Made by a program: the position numbers and the translations under genes. Under the pieces are notes generated by a model. That model did not search any database. It was not told the origin of the DNA and saw only the letters and a program-made list of their open reading frames with translations. Source: Dechloromonas sp. UBA6271 (GTDB lineage: Bacteria; Pseudomonadota; Gammaproteobacteria; Burkholderiales; Rhodocyclaceae). Taken from it: DNA of 64,000 bases. The stretch is taken from positions 3,304 through 67,303 of the forward strand of contig DJUX01000047.1 in the NCBI GenBank assembly GCA_002440665.1, read 5' to 3'. Positions 27,333 through 36,211 of this stretch are shown here, piece after piece (position 1 is the first letter of the stretch; each line of letters starts with the position of its first letter).

Positions 27333-27938
27333 ATGCGGCACTTTCTGACCATTGTTTTTTGTCTGTTTCTTGCGTCCTGCTACGGGGCTGGCAAGCGTGG
27401 CGGGGATAGTGCGCTGGCAATTTACGATTTTGGCCCGCCGGTCGAAGATCGGGCGGTGCCGGGACGGCGCGGTGAACTGGCTGTCGAGGTGCGGGCACCT
27501 ATATGGTTCGACTCGCTTGGCATCGAATACCGGCTGCTCTATGACGAGCCCAAGCGTCTGCGCGACTATACCCGTTCGCGCTGGGCCGGACCGCCGGCGC
27601 AACTGGTACAGCAGCGCCTGATCCAGCAACTGGGCTTGATGCCTGCGGGTCAGGGCCGCACACGCTGTGTCTTGCGTATCGATATCGACGAGTTCATCCA
27701 GATCTTCGATACCCCGACGTCGAGTCGCGGGGTAATCCAGGGCAGGGTGCAATTGCTTGATCGTTCGCGAACAAGCCTGGTTGGTTATGAACTCCAGATC
27801 GAGAAGCCGGCAGCGAGTGCCGATGCGCGTGGCGGGGTCGCCGCGCTGACGGTTGCGGTCGACCAGCTGGTGGCCGATCTTTTGGGCTGGGAACAGCAAC
27901 TCAAGAGCAGCGGCAAGGCTGCTGCCTGTTTCGGCTAG
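27333..27938 (+). CDS. ABC-type transport auxiliary lipoprotein (PqiC-like)
   Basis: A 201-residue lipoprotein. The signal MRHFLTIVFCLFLASC contains a lipobox ending in Cys16. The following IYDFGPPVEDRA, VRAPIWFDSLGIEYRLLYDE and WAGPPAQLVQQRLIQQL match the DUF330/PqiC family, outer-membrane partners of MCE transporters. ATG 27333 lies one base after the MCE stop with a GGGGGGCG site. Its stop codon overlaps that of the convergent TetR gene. Confidence 0.85.
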   Translation: MRHFLTIVFCLFLASCYGAGKRGGDSALAIYDFGPPVEDRAVPGRRGELAVEVRAPIWFDSLGIEYRLLYDEPKRLRDYTRSRWAGPPAQLVQQRLIQQLGLMPAGQGRTRCVLRIDIDEFIQIFDTPTSSRGVIQGRVQLLDRSRTSLVGYELQIEKPAASADARGGVAALTVAVDQLVADLLGWEQQLKSSGKAAACFG

Positions 27939-28537
27939 GCAGAGACGATGCGGTCGGCGATACGCTGCTTCAGGTCATCGAGATGGTCGTCGAAATGCGT
28001 GTAATGCATCAGCGAAAGACCGAAGACGCAGGCGTAAAGCAGGAGACTGCGGCTCTTGGCTTCGGCATCCGACATGCCGGCTGCGACGAACAGTTTGCGC
28101 GTACATTCCAGACGATACAGATCGACCGCTTCGACGACGGCCGCTGCTTGGGGGTCATGGCGCGCCCAGTCGCGCACCGCCAATTCGATCGACACCCCCT
28201 TGCGGTTGCGGCTGGTGCCATAAACTTTAATGGCAAAATGGAGTTGTTCGCGCTCATGGCCGGGGGAAACGGCGGTGATTTTCTCGATGTCCCGGATACG
28301 CCCTTCCCGCCAGTGCTCAAGCACGGCAGCCAGCAAATCCTGACGATCCTTGAAATGCCAGTAAAAACTGCCCTTGGTGACGCCGCAGCGCTTGGCCAGA
28401 ACTTCGACGCGCAGACCGGCGACACCCTCCCGAGCGAGCACCTCAATGGCCCCCTCGATCCAGTGTCCACGGTCGAGCTGGGTGCGTGGCGTGGCCATCT
28501 TGCGACGCGGGGATTGGGCAGGGGGCTTGACAGACAT
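27935..28537 (-). CDS. TetR family transcriptional regulator
   Basis: A 200-residue regulator. The N-terminal helix-turn-helix is clear: GAIEVLAREGVAGLRVEVLA, KRCGVTKGSFYWHFKDRQDL. The C-terminal ligand domain is of unknown specificity. It is divergent from etfB and the acyl-CoA oxidation genes, so an acyl-CoA ligand is a fair guess. Two starts are possible; ATG 28537 is preferred because the ATG at 28546 lies inside an operator-like palindrome. Confidence 0.88.
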   Translation of the reverse strand: MSVKPPAQSPRRKMATPRTQLDRGHWIEGAIEVLAREGVAGLRVEVLAKRCGVTKGSFYWHFKDRQDLLAAVLEHWREGRIRDIEKITAVSPGHEREQLHFAIKVYGTSRNRKGVSIELAVRDWARHDPQAAAVVEAVDLYRLECTRKLFVAAGMSDAEAKSRSLLLYACVFGLSLMHYTHFDDHLDDLKQRIADRIVSA

Positions 28538-28543
28538 GTTTTC

Positions 28544-28559
28544 CATACGCTACCGTATG
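28544..28559. promoter_or_regulatory. Operator palindrome 1, tetR-etfB region
   Basis: CATACG-CTAC-CGTATG is a perfect 6-bp inverted repeat adjacent to the tetR start. It shares the CATAC/GTATG half-site with a second palindrome 21 bases away, two helical turns, which fits paired TetR dimers. Confidence 0.6.
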
Positions 28560-28563
28560 CACT

Positions 28564-28581
28564 CCATACGACACAGTATGG
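28564..28581. promoter_or_regulatory. Operator palindrome 2, tetR-etfB region
   Basis: CCATAC-GACACA-GTATGG is a perfect 6-bp inverted repeat centred 21 bases from the first palindrome. It lies about 80 bases upstream of etfB and may control both directions. Confidence 0.6.
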
Positions 28582-28663
28582 TCATTGTGCGCATTGCTTC
28601 GGTGTCTGTCAAACAGAGTTCCGGCAAGAAGATTTAATTTAACCGACCATAAAGGAGAGACTA

Positions 28664-29413
28664 GTGAAAATTATTGTTCCCGTGAAACGGGTAGTTGATT
28701 ACAACGTCAAGGTCCGCGTCAAGGCCGATGGTTCGGGTGTTGACCTGGCCAACGTCAAGATGAGCATGAACCCCTTTGACGAAATCGCCGTCGAAGAAGC
28801 CGTGCGTCTGAAAGAAGCCGGCATCGCCACCGAAGTCATCGCCGTCAGTTGCGGCGTCGCCGCCTGCCAGGAAACCCTGCGCACCGCCATGGCCATTGGT
28901 GCCGACCGCGGCGTTCTCGTCGAAACCGACGTCGACCTCCAGCCGCTGGCCGTCGCCAAGCTTCTCAAAGCCCTGTGCGACAAAGAACAACCGCAACTCG
29001 TCATCTGCGGCAAACAAGCCATCGACGACGACGCCAACCAGACCGGGCAAATGCTCGCCGCCCTGCAAGCCTGGCCGCAAGCCACCTTCGCCTCCAAAGT
29101 GGTGATTGCCAACGGCAAAGCAACCGTCACCCGCGAAATCGACGGTGGCCTCGAAACCCTCGAAATTTCCCTGCCGGCCGTCGTCTCCACCGACCTGCGC
29201 CTGAACGAGCCGCGCTACGCCACACTGCCCAACATCATGAAAGCCAAGAAAAAGCCGCTCGACACCGTCAAGCCGGCCGACCTTGGTGTCGACGTCACCC
29301 CGCGCCTGACCACCCTCAAGGTTGCCGAACCGGCCAAGCGCAGTGCCGGCGTCCGCGTCGCCGACGTCGCCGAACTCGTCAACAAACTCAAGAACGAAGC
29401 CAAGGTGATCTAA
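28664..29413 (+). CDS. etfB: Electron transfer flavoprotein beta subunit
   Basis: EtfB, 249 residues, forms with EtfA the soluble carrier that takes electrons from acyl-CoA dehydrogenases. Typical segments are MKIIVPVKRVVDYNVKVRVK, MNPFDEIAVEEAVRLKE, GKQAIDDDANQTGQMLAALQ and LNEPRYATLPNIMKAKKK. The start codon is GTG at 28664, preceded by AAAGGAGAG. The etfA gene follows with no gap. Confidence 0.96.
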   Translation: MKIIVPVKRVVDYNVKVRVKADGSGVDLANVKMSMNPFDEIAVEEAVRLKEAGIATEVIAVSCGVAACQETLRTAMAIGADRGVLVETDVDLQPLAVAKLLKALCDKEQPQLVICGKQAIDDDANQTGQMLAALQAWPQATFASKVVIANGKATVTREIDGGLETLEISLPAVVSTDLRLNEPRYATLPNIMKAKKKPLDTVKPADLGVDVTPRLTTLKVAEPAKRSAGVRVADVAELVNKLKNEAKVI

Positions 29414-30343
29414 ATGACTATTCTTGTAATCGCCGAACACGACCACCAGCAACTCAAGGCCGCCACCCTCAACACCGTCGCCGCTGCCGCGAAGATTGGT
29501 GGCGAAGTGCACCTCCTCGTCGCTGGTAGCAACTGCACCGCCGCCGCCCAGGAAGCCGCCAGCCTCAGTGGCGTGAGTACCGTCAAAGTCGCCGACGCCG
29601 CCCACTACCAAAGCCAGACCGCCGAGAACCTGACGGCACTGGTCATCGCCAACGCATCGGGCTACAGCCACATCCTCGCTCCGGCCACCACCTTCGGCAA
29701 GAACCTGGCCCCCAGAATCGCTGCCTTGCTCGACGTCGCGCAAATCTCTGAAATCACCGGTGTCGAATCCGCTGATACCTTTGTCCGTCCGATCTACGCC
29801 GGCAATGCCCTGGCCACCGTCAAGAGCGCCGACGCCGTCAAGGTCATCACCGTGCGCACCACGGCCTTTGATGCGGTCAACCGGGAAAATGCCGCGAAAA
29901 TCGAAAGCATCGCCGCCGCCAACGACACCGCCCAAAGCACTCTCACGAACAGAGAACTGACCAAGTCCGAGCGTCCTGAACTCGGTGCCGCCAAGATCAT
30001 CGTTTCCGGTGGTCGGGGTCTGGGCAGTGGTGAGAACTACCACACCCTGCTTGAACCGCTCGCCGACAAGCTCGGTGCGGCGCTTGGTGCAAGTCGGGCC
30101 GCCGTCGATGCCGGCTTTGTGCCGAACGACTATCAGGTTGGCCAGACCGGCAAAATCGTCGCCCCGCAGCTTTACATCGCGGTCGGCATCTCGGGTGCCA
30201 TCCAGCATCTGGCCGGGATGAAGGAGTCGAAAGTCATCGTCGCCATCAACAAGGATCCCGATGCGCCGATCTTCCAGGTCGCCGATTACGGACTGGTAGC
30301 CGACCTGTTCGAAACCATTCCGGCCCTCGTCGCCGCCGTCTAA
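29414..30343 (+). CDS. etfA: Electron transfer flavoprotein alpha subunit
   Basis: EtfA, 309 residues, carries the FAD. The C-terminal FAD signature is visible: VSGGRGLGSGENY, GASRAAVDAGFVPNDYQVGQ, VAPQLYIAVGISGAIQHLAG and INKDPDAPIFQVADYGLVAD. The ATG at 29414 directly follows the etfB stop. Electrons pass on to ETF-QO encoded two genes downstream. Confidence 0.96.
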   Translation: MTILVIAEHDHQQLKAATLNTVAAAAKIGGEVHLLVAGSNCTAAAQEAASLSGVSTVKVADAAHYQSQTAENLTALVIANASGYSHILAPATTFGKNLAPRIAALLDVAQISEITGVESADTFVRPIYAGNALATVKSADAVKVITVRTTAFDAVNRENAAKIESIAAANDTAQSTLTNRELTKSERPELGAAKIIVSGGRGLGSGENYHTLLEPLADKLGAALGASRAAVDAGFVPNDYQVGQTGKIVAPQLYIAVGISGAIQHLAGMKESKVIVAINKDPDAPIFQVADYGLVADLFETIPALVAAV

Positions 30344-30367
30344 TCAAGAAATACGGAGAGAAAACCC

Positions 30368-32146
30368 ATGAGCACCTATATCGCCCCGATTCGCGACATG
30401 CAGTTCGTCCTCAACGAAGTGGCCGGCCTCGAAGAAATCTGCGCCCTGCCCGGTAACGAGGAATGCTCCGTCGATCTCGTCGAGTCCATCCTCGACGAAG
30501 CCTCCAAGTTCGCCACCGGCGTCCTCGACCCGATCAACAGCGTCGGCGACCGCACTGGTCACGTCTGCAAGGATGGCGTCGTGACGACGGCGCCCGGCTT
30601 CAAGGAAGCCTACAAGCTGTTCGCCGAAACCGGCTGGAATTCCATGCCCTTCGACCCGGAATACGGCGGCCAGGGCCTGCCGGCGGTCGTCTCGATGGCC
30701 GTCAATGAAATGTGGAAGGGCGCCAACATGGCCTTCGGCCTGTGCCCGATGCTGACCGGCGGCGCCATCGAAGCCATCGCCCACCACGCTTCCGACGAAC
30801 TCAAGCAAAAATACCTGCCGAAGATGATCGAAGGCACATGGACCGGCACCATGAACCTGACCGAGCCGAACGCCGGTTCCGATCTGGCCGCGATTTCCTC
30901 CAAGGCCAAGGCCGTCGGCGATGGCAGCTATCTGGTCAGCGGCACCAAGATCTTCATCACCTGGGGCGAGCATGACGTCGCCGAGAACATCGTTCACCTC
31001 GTGCTGGCCCGTCTGCCGGATGCGCCGCCGGGACTGAAGGGTATTTCGCTCTTCTTGGTGCCGAAATTCCTGGTCAATGAAGACGGTTCGCTGGGCAAGC
31101 GCAACGACCTGATCTGCGCTTCGATCGAACACAAGCTCGGCATCCACGGCAGCCCGACCGCCGTCATGTCCTACGGCGAGAACGAAGGCGCCGTCGGCTA
31201 CCTGATTGGCGACGAGAACAAGGGCATCGGCTACATGTTCACGATGATGAACCACGCCCGCGTCAATGTCGGTCTGGAAGGTGTCGGCATCGCCGAGCGC
31301 GCCTACCAGCACGCGCTGTGGTACGCCCGCGAACGCGTTCAGGGGGCGCCGGTTGGCGACAAGTCCGGTGTCAAGAAGACCATCCTGCATCACCCGGATG
31401 TCCGCCGCATGCTCATGGACATCAAGTCGCGCACCGAAGCCATGCGCACGCTGGCCTACTACACTGCCGCCAACATCGACCGCGCCCACGCCGGCAATGC
31501 CGCCGCCCAGGCTCGCGTCGATCTGCTGACCCCGGTCGTCAAGGGCTGGAGCACGGAGCAGGGCGTCGAGCTGTCGTCGACCGCACTGCAGGTCTTCGGG
31601 GGCGTTGGCTTCGTCGAGGAAACCGGCGCTGCCCAGTACTACCGCGATTCGCGGATCACCACCATTTACGAAGGGACGACGGCGATCCAGGCCAACGACC
31701 TGGTCGGCCGCAAGCTGGCCCGCGAAAAGGTGCCGGGTGCTGCCATGAAGACGCTGATTGCCGAAATGACGGCAACGGCAGACGAGATCGCCGGCAACGC
31801 CGATCTGGCTGGCATCGCTGCCAACCTGAAGGCTGGCATTGCTGCGCAGCAGAAGGTGACGGACTGGATTATCGCCAACTACGAGAGCAATCCGCAGGCA
31901 GTCCATGCCGGTTCCGTGCCTTTCCTCAAGCAGACCGGCATCGTCGTCGGCGGCTGGTTGATGGCCAAGTCGGCCGCCATTGCCGTCAAGCACATTGCCG
32001 AAGGCACCACCGACGACTTCTACAAGGCCAAGCTGGCCACGGCGACTTACTTTGCTGCCCACCAACTGCCGTTTGCCACCGCTTATGCCGCCGAAATTAC
32101 CGGTGGCAGCGATTCGGTGTTTGGCTTGCCTGAAAACCTGTTCTGA
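30368..32146 (+). CDS. Acyl-CoA dehydrogenase, long form with C-terminal extension
   Basis: A 592-residue FAD acyl-CoA dehydrogenase of the longer family that includes DmdC-like and FadE-like enzymes. Motifs include MNLTEPNAGSDLAAISSKA, KIFITWGEHD, STALQVFGGVGFVEETGAAQ and the catalytic-glutamate region TIYEGTTAIQANDLVGRK. A C-terminal helical domain follows after about residue 470. It would pass electrons to EtfAB encoded upstream. Substrate chain length cannot be read from sequence. Confidence 0.9.
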   Translation: MSTYIAPIRDMQFVLNEVAGLEEICALPGNEECSVDLVESILDEASKFATGVLDPINSVGDRTGHVCKDGVVTTAPGFKEAYKLFAETGWNSMPFDPEYGGQGLPAVVSMAVNEMWKGANMAFGLCPMLTGGAIEAIAHHASDELKQKYLPKMIEGTWTGTMNLTEPNAGSDLAAISSKAKAVGDGSYLVSGTKIFITWGEHDVAENIVHLVLARLPDAPPGLKGISLFLVPKFLVNEDGSLGKRNDLICASIEHKLGIHGSPTAVMSYGENEGAVGYLIGDENKGIGYMFTMMNHARVNVGLEGVGIAERAYQHALWYARERVQGAPVGDKSGVKKTILHHPDVRRMLMDIKSRTEAMRTLAYYTAANIDRAHAGNAAAQARVDLLTPVVKGWSTEQGVELSSTALQVFGGVGFVEETGAAQYYRDSRITTIYEGTTAIQANDLVGRKLAREKVPGAAMKTLIAEMTATADEIAGNADLAGIAANLKAGIAAQQKVTDWIIANYESNPQAVHAGSVPFLKQTGIVVGGWLMAKSAAIAVKHIAEGTTDDFYKAKLATATYFAAHQLPFATAYAAEITGGSDSVFGLPENLF

Positions 32147-32148
32147 TC

Positions 32149-33792
32149 ATGACCATGCGCACCGATCGTGATGCGATGGAATACGATGTCGTGATCATCG
32201 GCGGCGGCCCTTCGGGGCTGTCGTCGGCGATCCGCATCAAGCAACTGGCCGAGCAGGCCGGCAAGGAGGTTTCCGTCTGCCTGCTCGAAAAAGGCTCGGA
32301 AATCGGCGCCCACATCCTGTCCGGTGCCGTGCTCGAACCGCACGCCCTGTCCGAGCTTTTCCCCGACTGGCAGGAACGCGGCGCGCCGCTCAATACGCCG
32401 GCTGGTGAAGACAAGCTGCTGTACCTGACCGAAACCGGCTCGTACAAGCTGCCGACGCCGCCGCAGATGGGCAACCACGGCAATTACATCATCAGCCTGG
32501 GCAATCTGGCCCGCTGGCTCGGTGAGCAGGCCGAGGCGCTGGGCGTCGAGATCTACCCCGGTTTCGCGGCGGCCGAAGTGCTTTACCACGAGGACGGCTC
32601 GGTCAAGGGCGTCGCTACCGGCGATCTCGGCATCGGCAAGGATGGCCAGCCCGGCCACAATTTCCAGCCGGGCATGGAGTTGCATGCCAAACAGACCATC
32701 TTCGCCGAAGGCTGCCGCGGTTCGCTGACCAAGGAGCTGTTCGCCAAGTTCAACCTGCGCGACGGCGTCGATCCGCAAACCTACGGCATCGGCATCAAGG
32801 AGCTGTGGGAAATCGATCCGGCCAAACACCAGCCGGGGCTGATCGTGCACACCGTGGGCTGGCCGCTGCAGAGCGATACCTACGGTGGCTCTTTCCTCTA
32901 TCACCTGGAAAACAACCTCGTCGCCATCGGCATGGTCGTCGGTCTGGATTACAAGAATCCGTGGCTGTCGCCCTACGAGGAATTCCAGCGCTACAAGACG
33001 CATCCGGCCATTCGCGGTTACTTCGAAGGCGGCCGGCGCATTTCCTACGGCGCCCGTGCTCTGTCCGAAGGCGGCTACCAGTCGGTGCCCAAGCTGACTT
33101 TCCCGGGCGGTCTGTTGATCGGCGACACGGCCGGTTTCCTCAATGTGCCCAAGATCAAGGGCACGCACATGGCGATGAAGTCGGGCATGGTCGCGGCCGA
33201 AGCGGTCTTCGAGCACCTGTTCAAGGAAAATGCCGGCGCCGAAGCGACCGAGTACGCCGAGCAGATCCAGAAGTCGTGGCTGTGGGAAGAGTTGTACCAG
33301 GTCCGCAACATCCGCCCGGCCTTCAAGTGGGGTCTGTGGGGCGCGCTGGCTTATGGCGCCATCGACACCTTCGTCTTCAAGGGCAAGGCGCCGTGGACCC
33401 TGCATCACCACGACGACCACACCCAACTCGGCGACAAGAACAGCCATCCAAAGATTGCCTACCCGAAACCGGACGGTGCGCTGACTTTCGACCGCCTGTC
33501 CTCGGTCTTCCTCTCGGCCACCAACCACGAGGAAAACCAGCAGACGCATCTGCGCCTCAAGGATGAAAGCGTCGCCATCAGCGTCAATTACGCCAAGTAC
33601 GGTTCGCCGGAAACGCGTTATTGCCCGGCCGGGGTGTACGAAATCCTCGGCGAGGACGAAGGCAAGCCGCGCCTGCAGATCAACGGGCAGAACTGCCTGC
33701 ATTGCAAGACCTGCGACATCAAGGACCCGACCCAGAACATCAACTGGACGGTTCCGGAAGGTGGCGGTGGGCCGAACTATCCAAACATGTAA
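32149..33792 (+). CDS. Electron transfer flavoprotein-ubiquinone oxidoreductase
   Basis: ETF-QO, 547 residues, a membrane-bound FAD and 4Fe-4S enzyme passing electrons from ETF to ubiquinone. The FAD motif is VVIIGGGPSGLSSAIRIKQL (about 14-33). The C-terminal cluster has RYCPAGVYE and NCLHCKTCDIKDP, giving the four cysteines. The start ATG 32149 lies two bases after the dehydrogenase stop. It completes the acyl-CoA-to-quinone chain of this operon. Confidence 0.95.
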   Translation: MTMRTDRDAMEYDVVIIGGGPSGLSSAIRIKQLAEQAGKEVSVCLLEKGSEIGAHILSGAVLEPHALSELFPDWQERGAPLNTPAGEDKLLYLTETGSYKLPTPPQMGNHGNYIISLGNLARWLGEQAEALGVEIYPGFAAAEVLYHEDGSVKGVATGDLGIGKDGQPGHNFQPGMELHAKQTIFAEGCRGSLTKELFAKFNLRDGVDPQTYGIGIKELWEIDPAKHQPGLIVHTVGWPLQSDTYGGSFLYHLENNLVAIGMVVGLDYKNPWLSPYEEFQRYKTHPAIRGYFEGGRRISYGARALSEGGYQSVPKLTFPGGLLIGDTAGFLNVPKIKGTHMAMKSGMVAAEAVFEHLFKENAGAEATEYAEQIQKSWLWEELYQVRNIRPAFKWGLWGALAYGAIDTFVFKGKAPWTLHHHDDHTQLGDKNSHPKIAYPKPDGALTFDRLSSVFLSATNHEENQQTHLRLKDESVAISVNYAKYGSPETRYCPAGVYEILGEDEGKPRLQINGQNCLHCKTCDIKDPTQNINWTVPEGGGGPNYPNM

Positions 33793-33802
33793 ATGAAGCC
33801 GA

Positions 33803-33829
33803 GTTGACCGGGGAACTCCCACGGTCAAC
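33803..33829. other. Strong inverted repeat between ETF-QO and the acetate uptake operon
   Basis: GTTGACCG (33803-33810) pairs perfectly with CGGTCAAC (33822-33829), and GGG/CCC in the loop can extend the stem with one bulged A. An A-rich stretch follows rather than T, so it is not a classical terminator. It may be an mRNA hairpin or an operator of the next operon. Confidence 0.5.
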
Positions 33830-33893
33830 CGGAAAAAAGACAAAAAACGAGAACAGCACAACCGTATTAATCACGCACGTATCAGGAGGGGTC

Positions 33894-34208
33894 ATGTCAC
33901 TACCCAGTATTCAGGAAAAAATCCGGGGCAACCCGAAGTTCGCGGAATTGGTCGGCAAGCGTACGCGCTTTGCGATCATTCTTTCGCTCGTCGTCTTGTT
34001 GCCTTACTACACCTTCATGTTCTTCGTCTCGACCCAGCCGCAGCTCTTTGCGACCAAGCTGACCGAAGGCGGCATCGTGACCATCGGCTGGCCGATTGCC
34101 GCACTGATCATCATTGGCGGCTGGCTGCTGACGGGTGTTTACGTCAGCCGCGCCAACGGCGAGTTCGACAGCATCACGGCCGAAGTGCTCAAGGAGGCCC
34201 GCAAATGA
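33894..34208 (+). CDS. DUF485 family small membrane protein, partner of ActP
   Basis: A 104-residue protein with two membrane helices (FAIILSLVVLLPYYTFMFFV and IVTIGWPIAALIIIGGWLLT). It is the DUF485/YjcH type usually encoded before actP. The ATG at 33894 follows a strong AGGAGGGG site. Its stop overlaps the actP ATG as ATGA. It probably assists the acetate symporter; its exact job is unknown in the family. Confidence 0.88.
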   Translation: MSLPSIQEKIRGNPKFAELVGKRTRFAIILSLVVLLPYYTFMFFVSTQPQLFATKLTEGGIVTIGWPIAALIIIGGWLLTGVYVSRANGEFDSITAEVLKEARK

Positions 34209-35878
34209 AGCGCTCCCTTACCGCACTGATTGCCGGCAGCCTGCTCGCCGTCTCGTTTACCGTTTTTGCAGCCGGCGGCGCCATTGAGGGTGTCGAGAAG
34301 CAGCCGATCAACGTCAGCGCCATCGCCATGTTCATGATCTTCGTGCTGGCCACGCTCGGCATCACCAAGTGGGCGGCTGGCAAGACCAAGACGACGGCCG
34401 ACTTCTATACTGCTGGCGGCGGCATCACCGGCTTCCAGAACGGCCTGGCCATTGCCGGCGACTACATGTCGGCGGCGACCCTGCTCGGTATCACTTCGAT
34501 GGTCTATTTCAAAGGCTACGACGGCTTTGTCTATGCAGTCTGTTTCTTCATCGGCTGGCCGATCATCCTGTTCCTGATGGCCGAGCGCCTGCGTAACCTC
34601 GGCAAGTTCACCTTTGCCGACATCGCCTCCTACCGTCTCGACCAGAACCGCATCCGTACCTTTGCGGCGATCGGTTCGCTGACCGTGGTCTGCTTCTACC
34701 TGATCGTGCAGATGGTCGGTGCGGGCCAATTGATCCAGCTTTTGTTCGGTCTGGAATACAACTACGCCGTGGTCGTGGTCGGTATCCTGATGATGGTCTA
34801 CGTCACCTTCGGCGGCATGACCGCAACGACCTGGGTGCAGATCATCAAGGCCTGTCTGCTGCTCGGCGGTGGTATCACGCTGATGCTGCTGACCCTGGCG
34901 CAATTTGGCTGGTCGCTCGACAACCTGTTCAGCAAGGCCATCGAGTCGCACAAGCTGGGCGAAAAGATGATGGCGCCGGGTTCGCTGATGGCTGATCCGA
35001 TCTCCGCCTTCTCGCTGTCGCTGGGCCTGCTCTTCGGTACCGCCGGCCTGCCGCACATCATGATGCGTTTCTTCACCGTGCCGAACGCCAAGGAAGCCCG
35101 CAAATCGGTGTTCTACGCTACCGGCTTCATCGGTCTATTCTTCCTCGTCACCATCGTTCTCGGCGCGGCTGCGATCTCCATCGTTGGCACCAACCCGGCC
35201 TTCTTCGAAGGCGGCCAAGTTGGCGGCAAGCTGATCGGTGGCGGCAACATGCCAGTCATGCACCTCGCCAAGGCAGTTGGCGGCGACATCTTCCTCGGCT
35301 TCCTGTCGGCTGTCGCCTTCGCCACCATCCTCGCCGTGGTTTCCGGCCTGGCCCTGGCTGGCGCATCGGCCATCTCGCATGACCTGTATGCCCGCGTGAT
35401 CAAGAAGGGTACGGCATCGAGCGCGCAGGAAATGCGGGTGACTCGTTTCGCCTCCGTTGGTCTGGGTATCACGGCCATCCTGCTCGGCATCGCCTTCAAG
35501 GACCAGAACGTGCTGTTCCTCGTTGCGCTGGCTTTTGGCGTCGCCTCGTCGGTCAACTTCCCGGTGCTGATTCTTTCGATGTACTGGAAAGGCCTGACCA
35601 CGCGCGGCGCGCTGTGGGGCGGCATTGCCGGTCTGGTTTCGTCGGTTGGCCTGGTGATTCTTTCGCCGACCGTCTGGGTCAAGATCCTCGGCAACACGGC
35701 CGCCATCTTTCCGTACGACCATCCGGCCATCGTTTCGATGACACTTGCCTTCTTCGTCACCTGGCTGCTCTCCGTCACTGACAAGAGCGCCCGTGCCGCG
35801 AATGAAAAGGAAGCCTTCGAAGAGCAGTACATCCGTGCCCAGACCGGGCTAGGCGCCGCGGCCGCATCGGCACACTGA
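34205..35878 (+). CDS. actP: Cation/acetate symporter ActP
   Basis: A sodium:solute symporter of 557 residues with about 13-14 membrane helices after a signal-like N-terminus (LTALIAGSLLAVSFTVFAAG). Family motifs include TADFYTAGGGITGFQNGLAIAGDYMSAAT (given in part), GTAGLPHIMMRFFTVPNAKEAR and LAGASAISHDLYARV. It imports acetate and similar short acids, which fits the acid-activating enzymes elsewhere in the window. It is coupled to the DUF485 gene. Confidence 0.92.
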   Translation: MKRSLTALIAGSLLAVSFTVFAAGGAIEGVEKQPINVSAIAMFMIFVLATLGITKWAAGKTKTTADFYTAGGGITGFQNGLAIAGDYMSAATLLGITSMVYFKGYDGFVYAVCFFIGWPIILFLMAERLRNLGKFTFADIASYRLDQNRIRTFAAIGSLTVVCFYLIVQMVGAGQLIQLLFGLEYNYAVVVVGILMMVYVTFGGMTATTWVQIIKACLLLGGGITLMLLTLAQFGWSLDNLFSKAIESHKLGEKMMAPGSLMADPISAFSLSLGLLFGTAGLPHIMMRFFTVPNAKEARKSVFYATGFIGLFFLVTIVLGAAAISIVGTNPAFFEGGQVGGKLIGGGNMPVMHLAKAVGGDIFLGFLSAVAFATILAVVSGLALAGASAISHDLYARVIKKGTASSAQEMRVTRFASVGLGITAILLGIAFKDQNVLFLVALAFGVASSVNFPVLILSMYWKGLTTRGALWGGIAGLVSSVGLVILSPTVWVKILGNTAAIFPYDHPAIVSMTLAFFVTWLLSVTDKSARAANEKEAFEEQYIRAQTGLGAAAASAH

Positions 35879-35926
35879 TCACTCTGTGGTCGAGACAAGG
35901 GGAGAACAGCCCCCGCGTCTCATTTC

Positions 35927-35952
35927 AACGGGGCCCGCGGGCCCCGTTTTTT
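35927..35952 (+). terminator. Rho-independent terminator of actP (may serve minE too)
   Basis: The perfect palindrome CGGGGCCCGCGGGCCCCG (35929-35946) is followed by six T, with AA on the other side. It lies about 50 bases after actP and just beyond the convergent minE stop. Confidence 0.92.
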
Positions 35953-35955
35953 GTT

Positions 35956-36210
35956 TCAGCCCTTTTCAGGCAGTACGATATTGACTTCCAGGACCTCGTA
36001 GCGGTCCTGCTTTTCCAGCGAAACCTTGATGTCGTCCGGGTTCACCTTGACATACTTGGAGATCACAGCGATCAATTCGCGCTGCAGGTCGGGCAGGAAG
36101 TTGGCGCTGCCACCGCCATCGCGTTCATGGGCGATGATCAGTTGCAGGCGTTCCTTGGCCAAGTGCGCGGTTTTCGGCTTGTTGCCGAAGAGCATGGAGA
36201 GCAGCGACAT
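35956..36210 (-). CDS. minE: Cell division topological specificity factor MinE
   Basis: An 84-residue protein that stimulates MinD and places the division site. It has FGNKPKTAHLAKERLQLIIA, the MinD-contact helix, then DLQRELIAVISKYV and the VNPDDIKVSLEKQDRYEVLE beta region. ATG 36210 is one base after the minD stop (TGAGATG). A longer open frame upstream in the same frame is a minD shadow. Confidence 0.95.
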   Translation of the reverse strand: MSLLSMLFGNKPKTAHLAKERLQLIIAHERDGGGSANFLPDLQRELIAVISKYVKVNPDDIKVSLEKQDRYEVLEVNIVLPEKG

Positions 36211-36211
36211 C

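Noticed and set aside
28661..32065. Long minus-strand open frames (about 515 and 570 codons) opposite etfBA and the acyl-CoA dehydrogenase
   Set aside because: They are Gly- and Asp-rich translations opposite well-conserved genes, caused by third-position GC bias. No start signals or domains.
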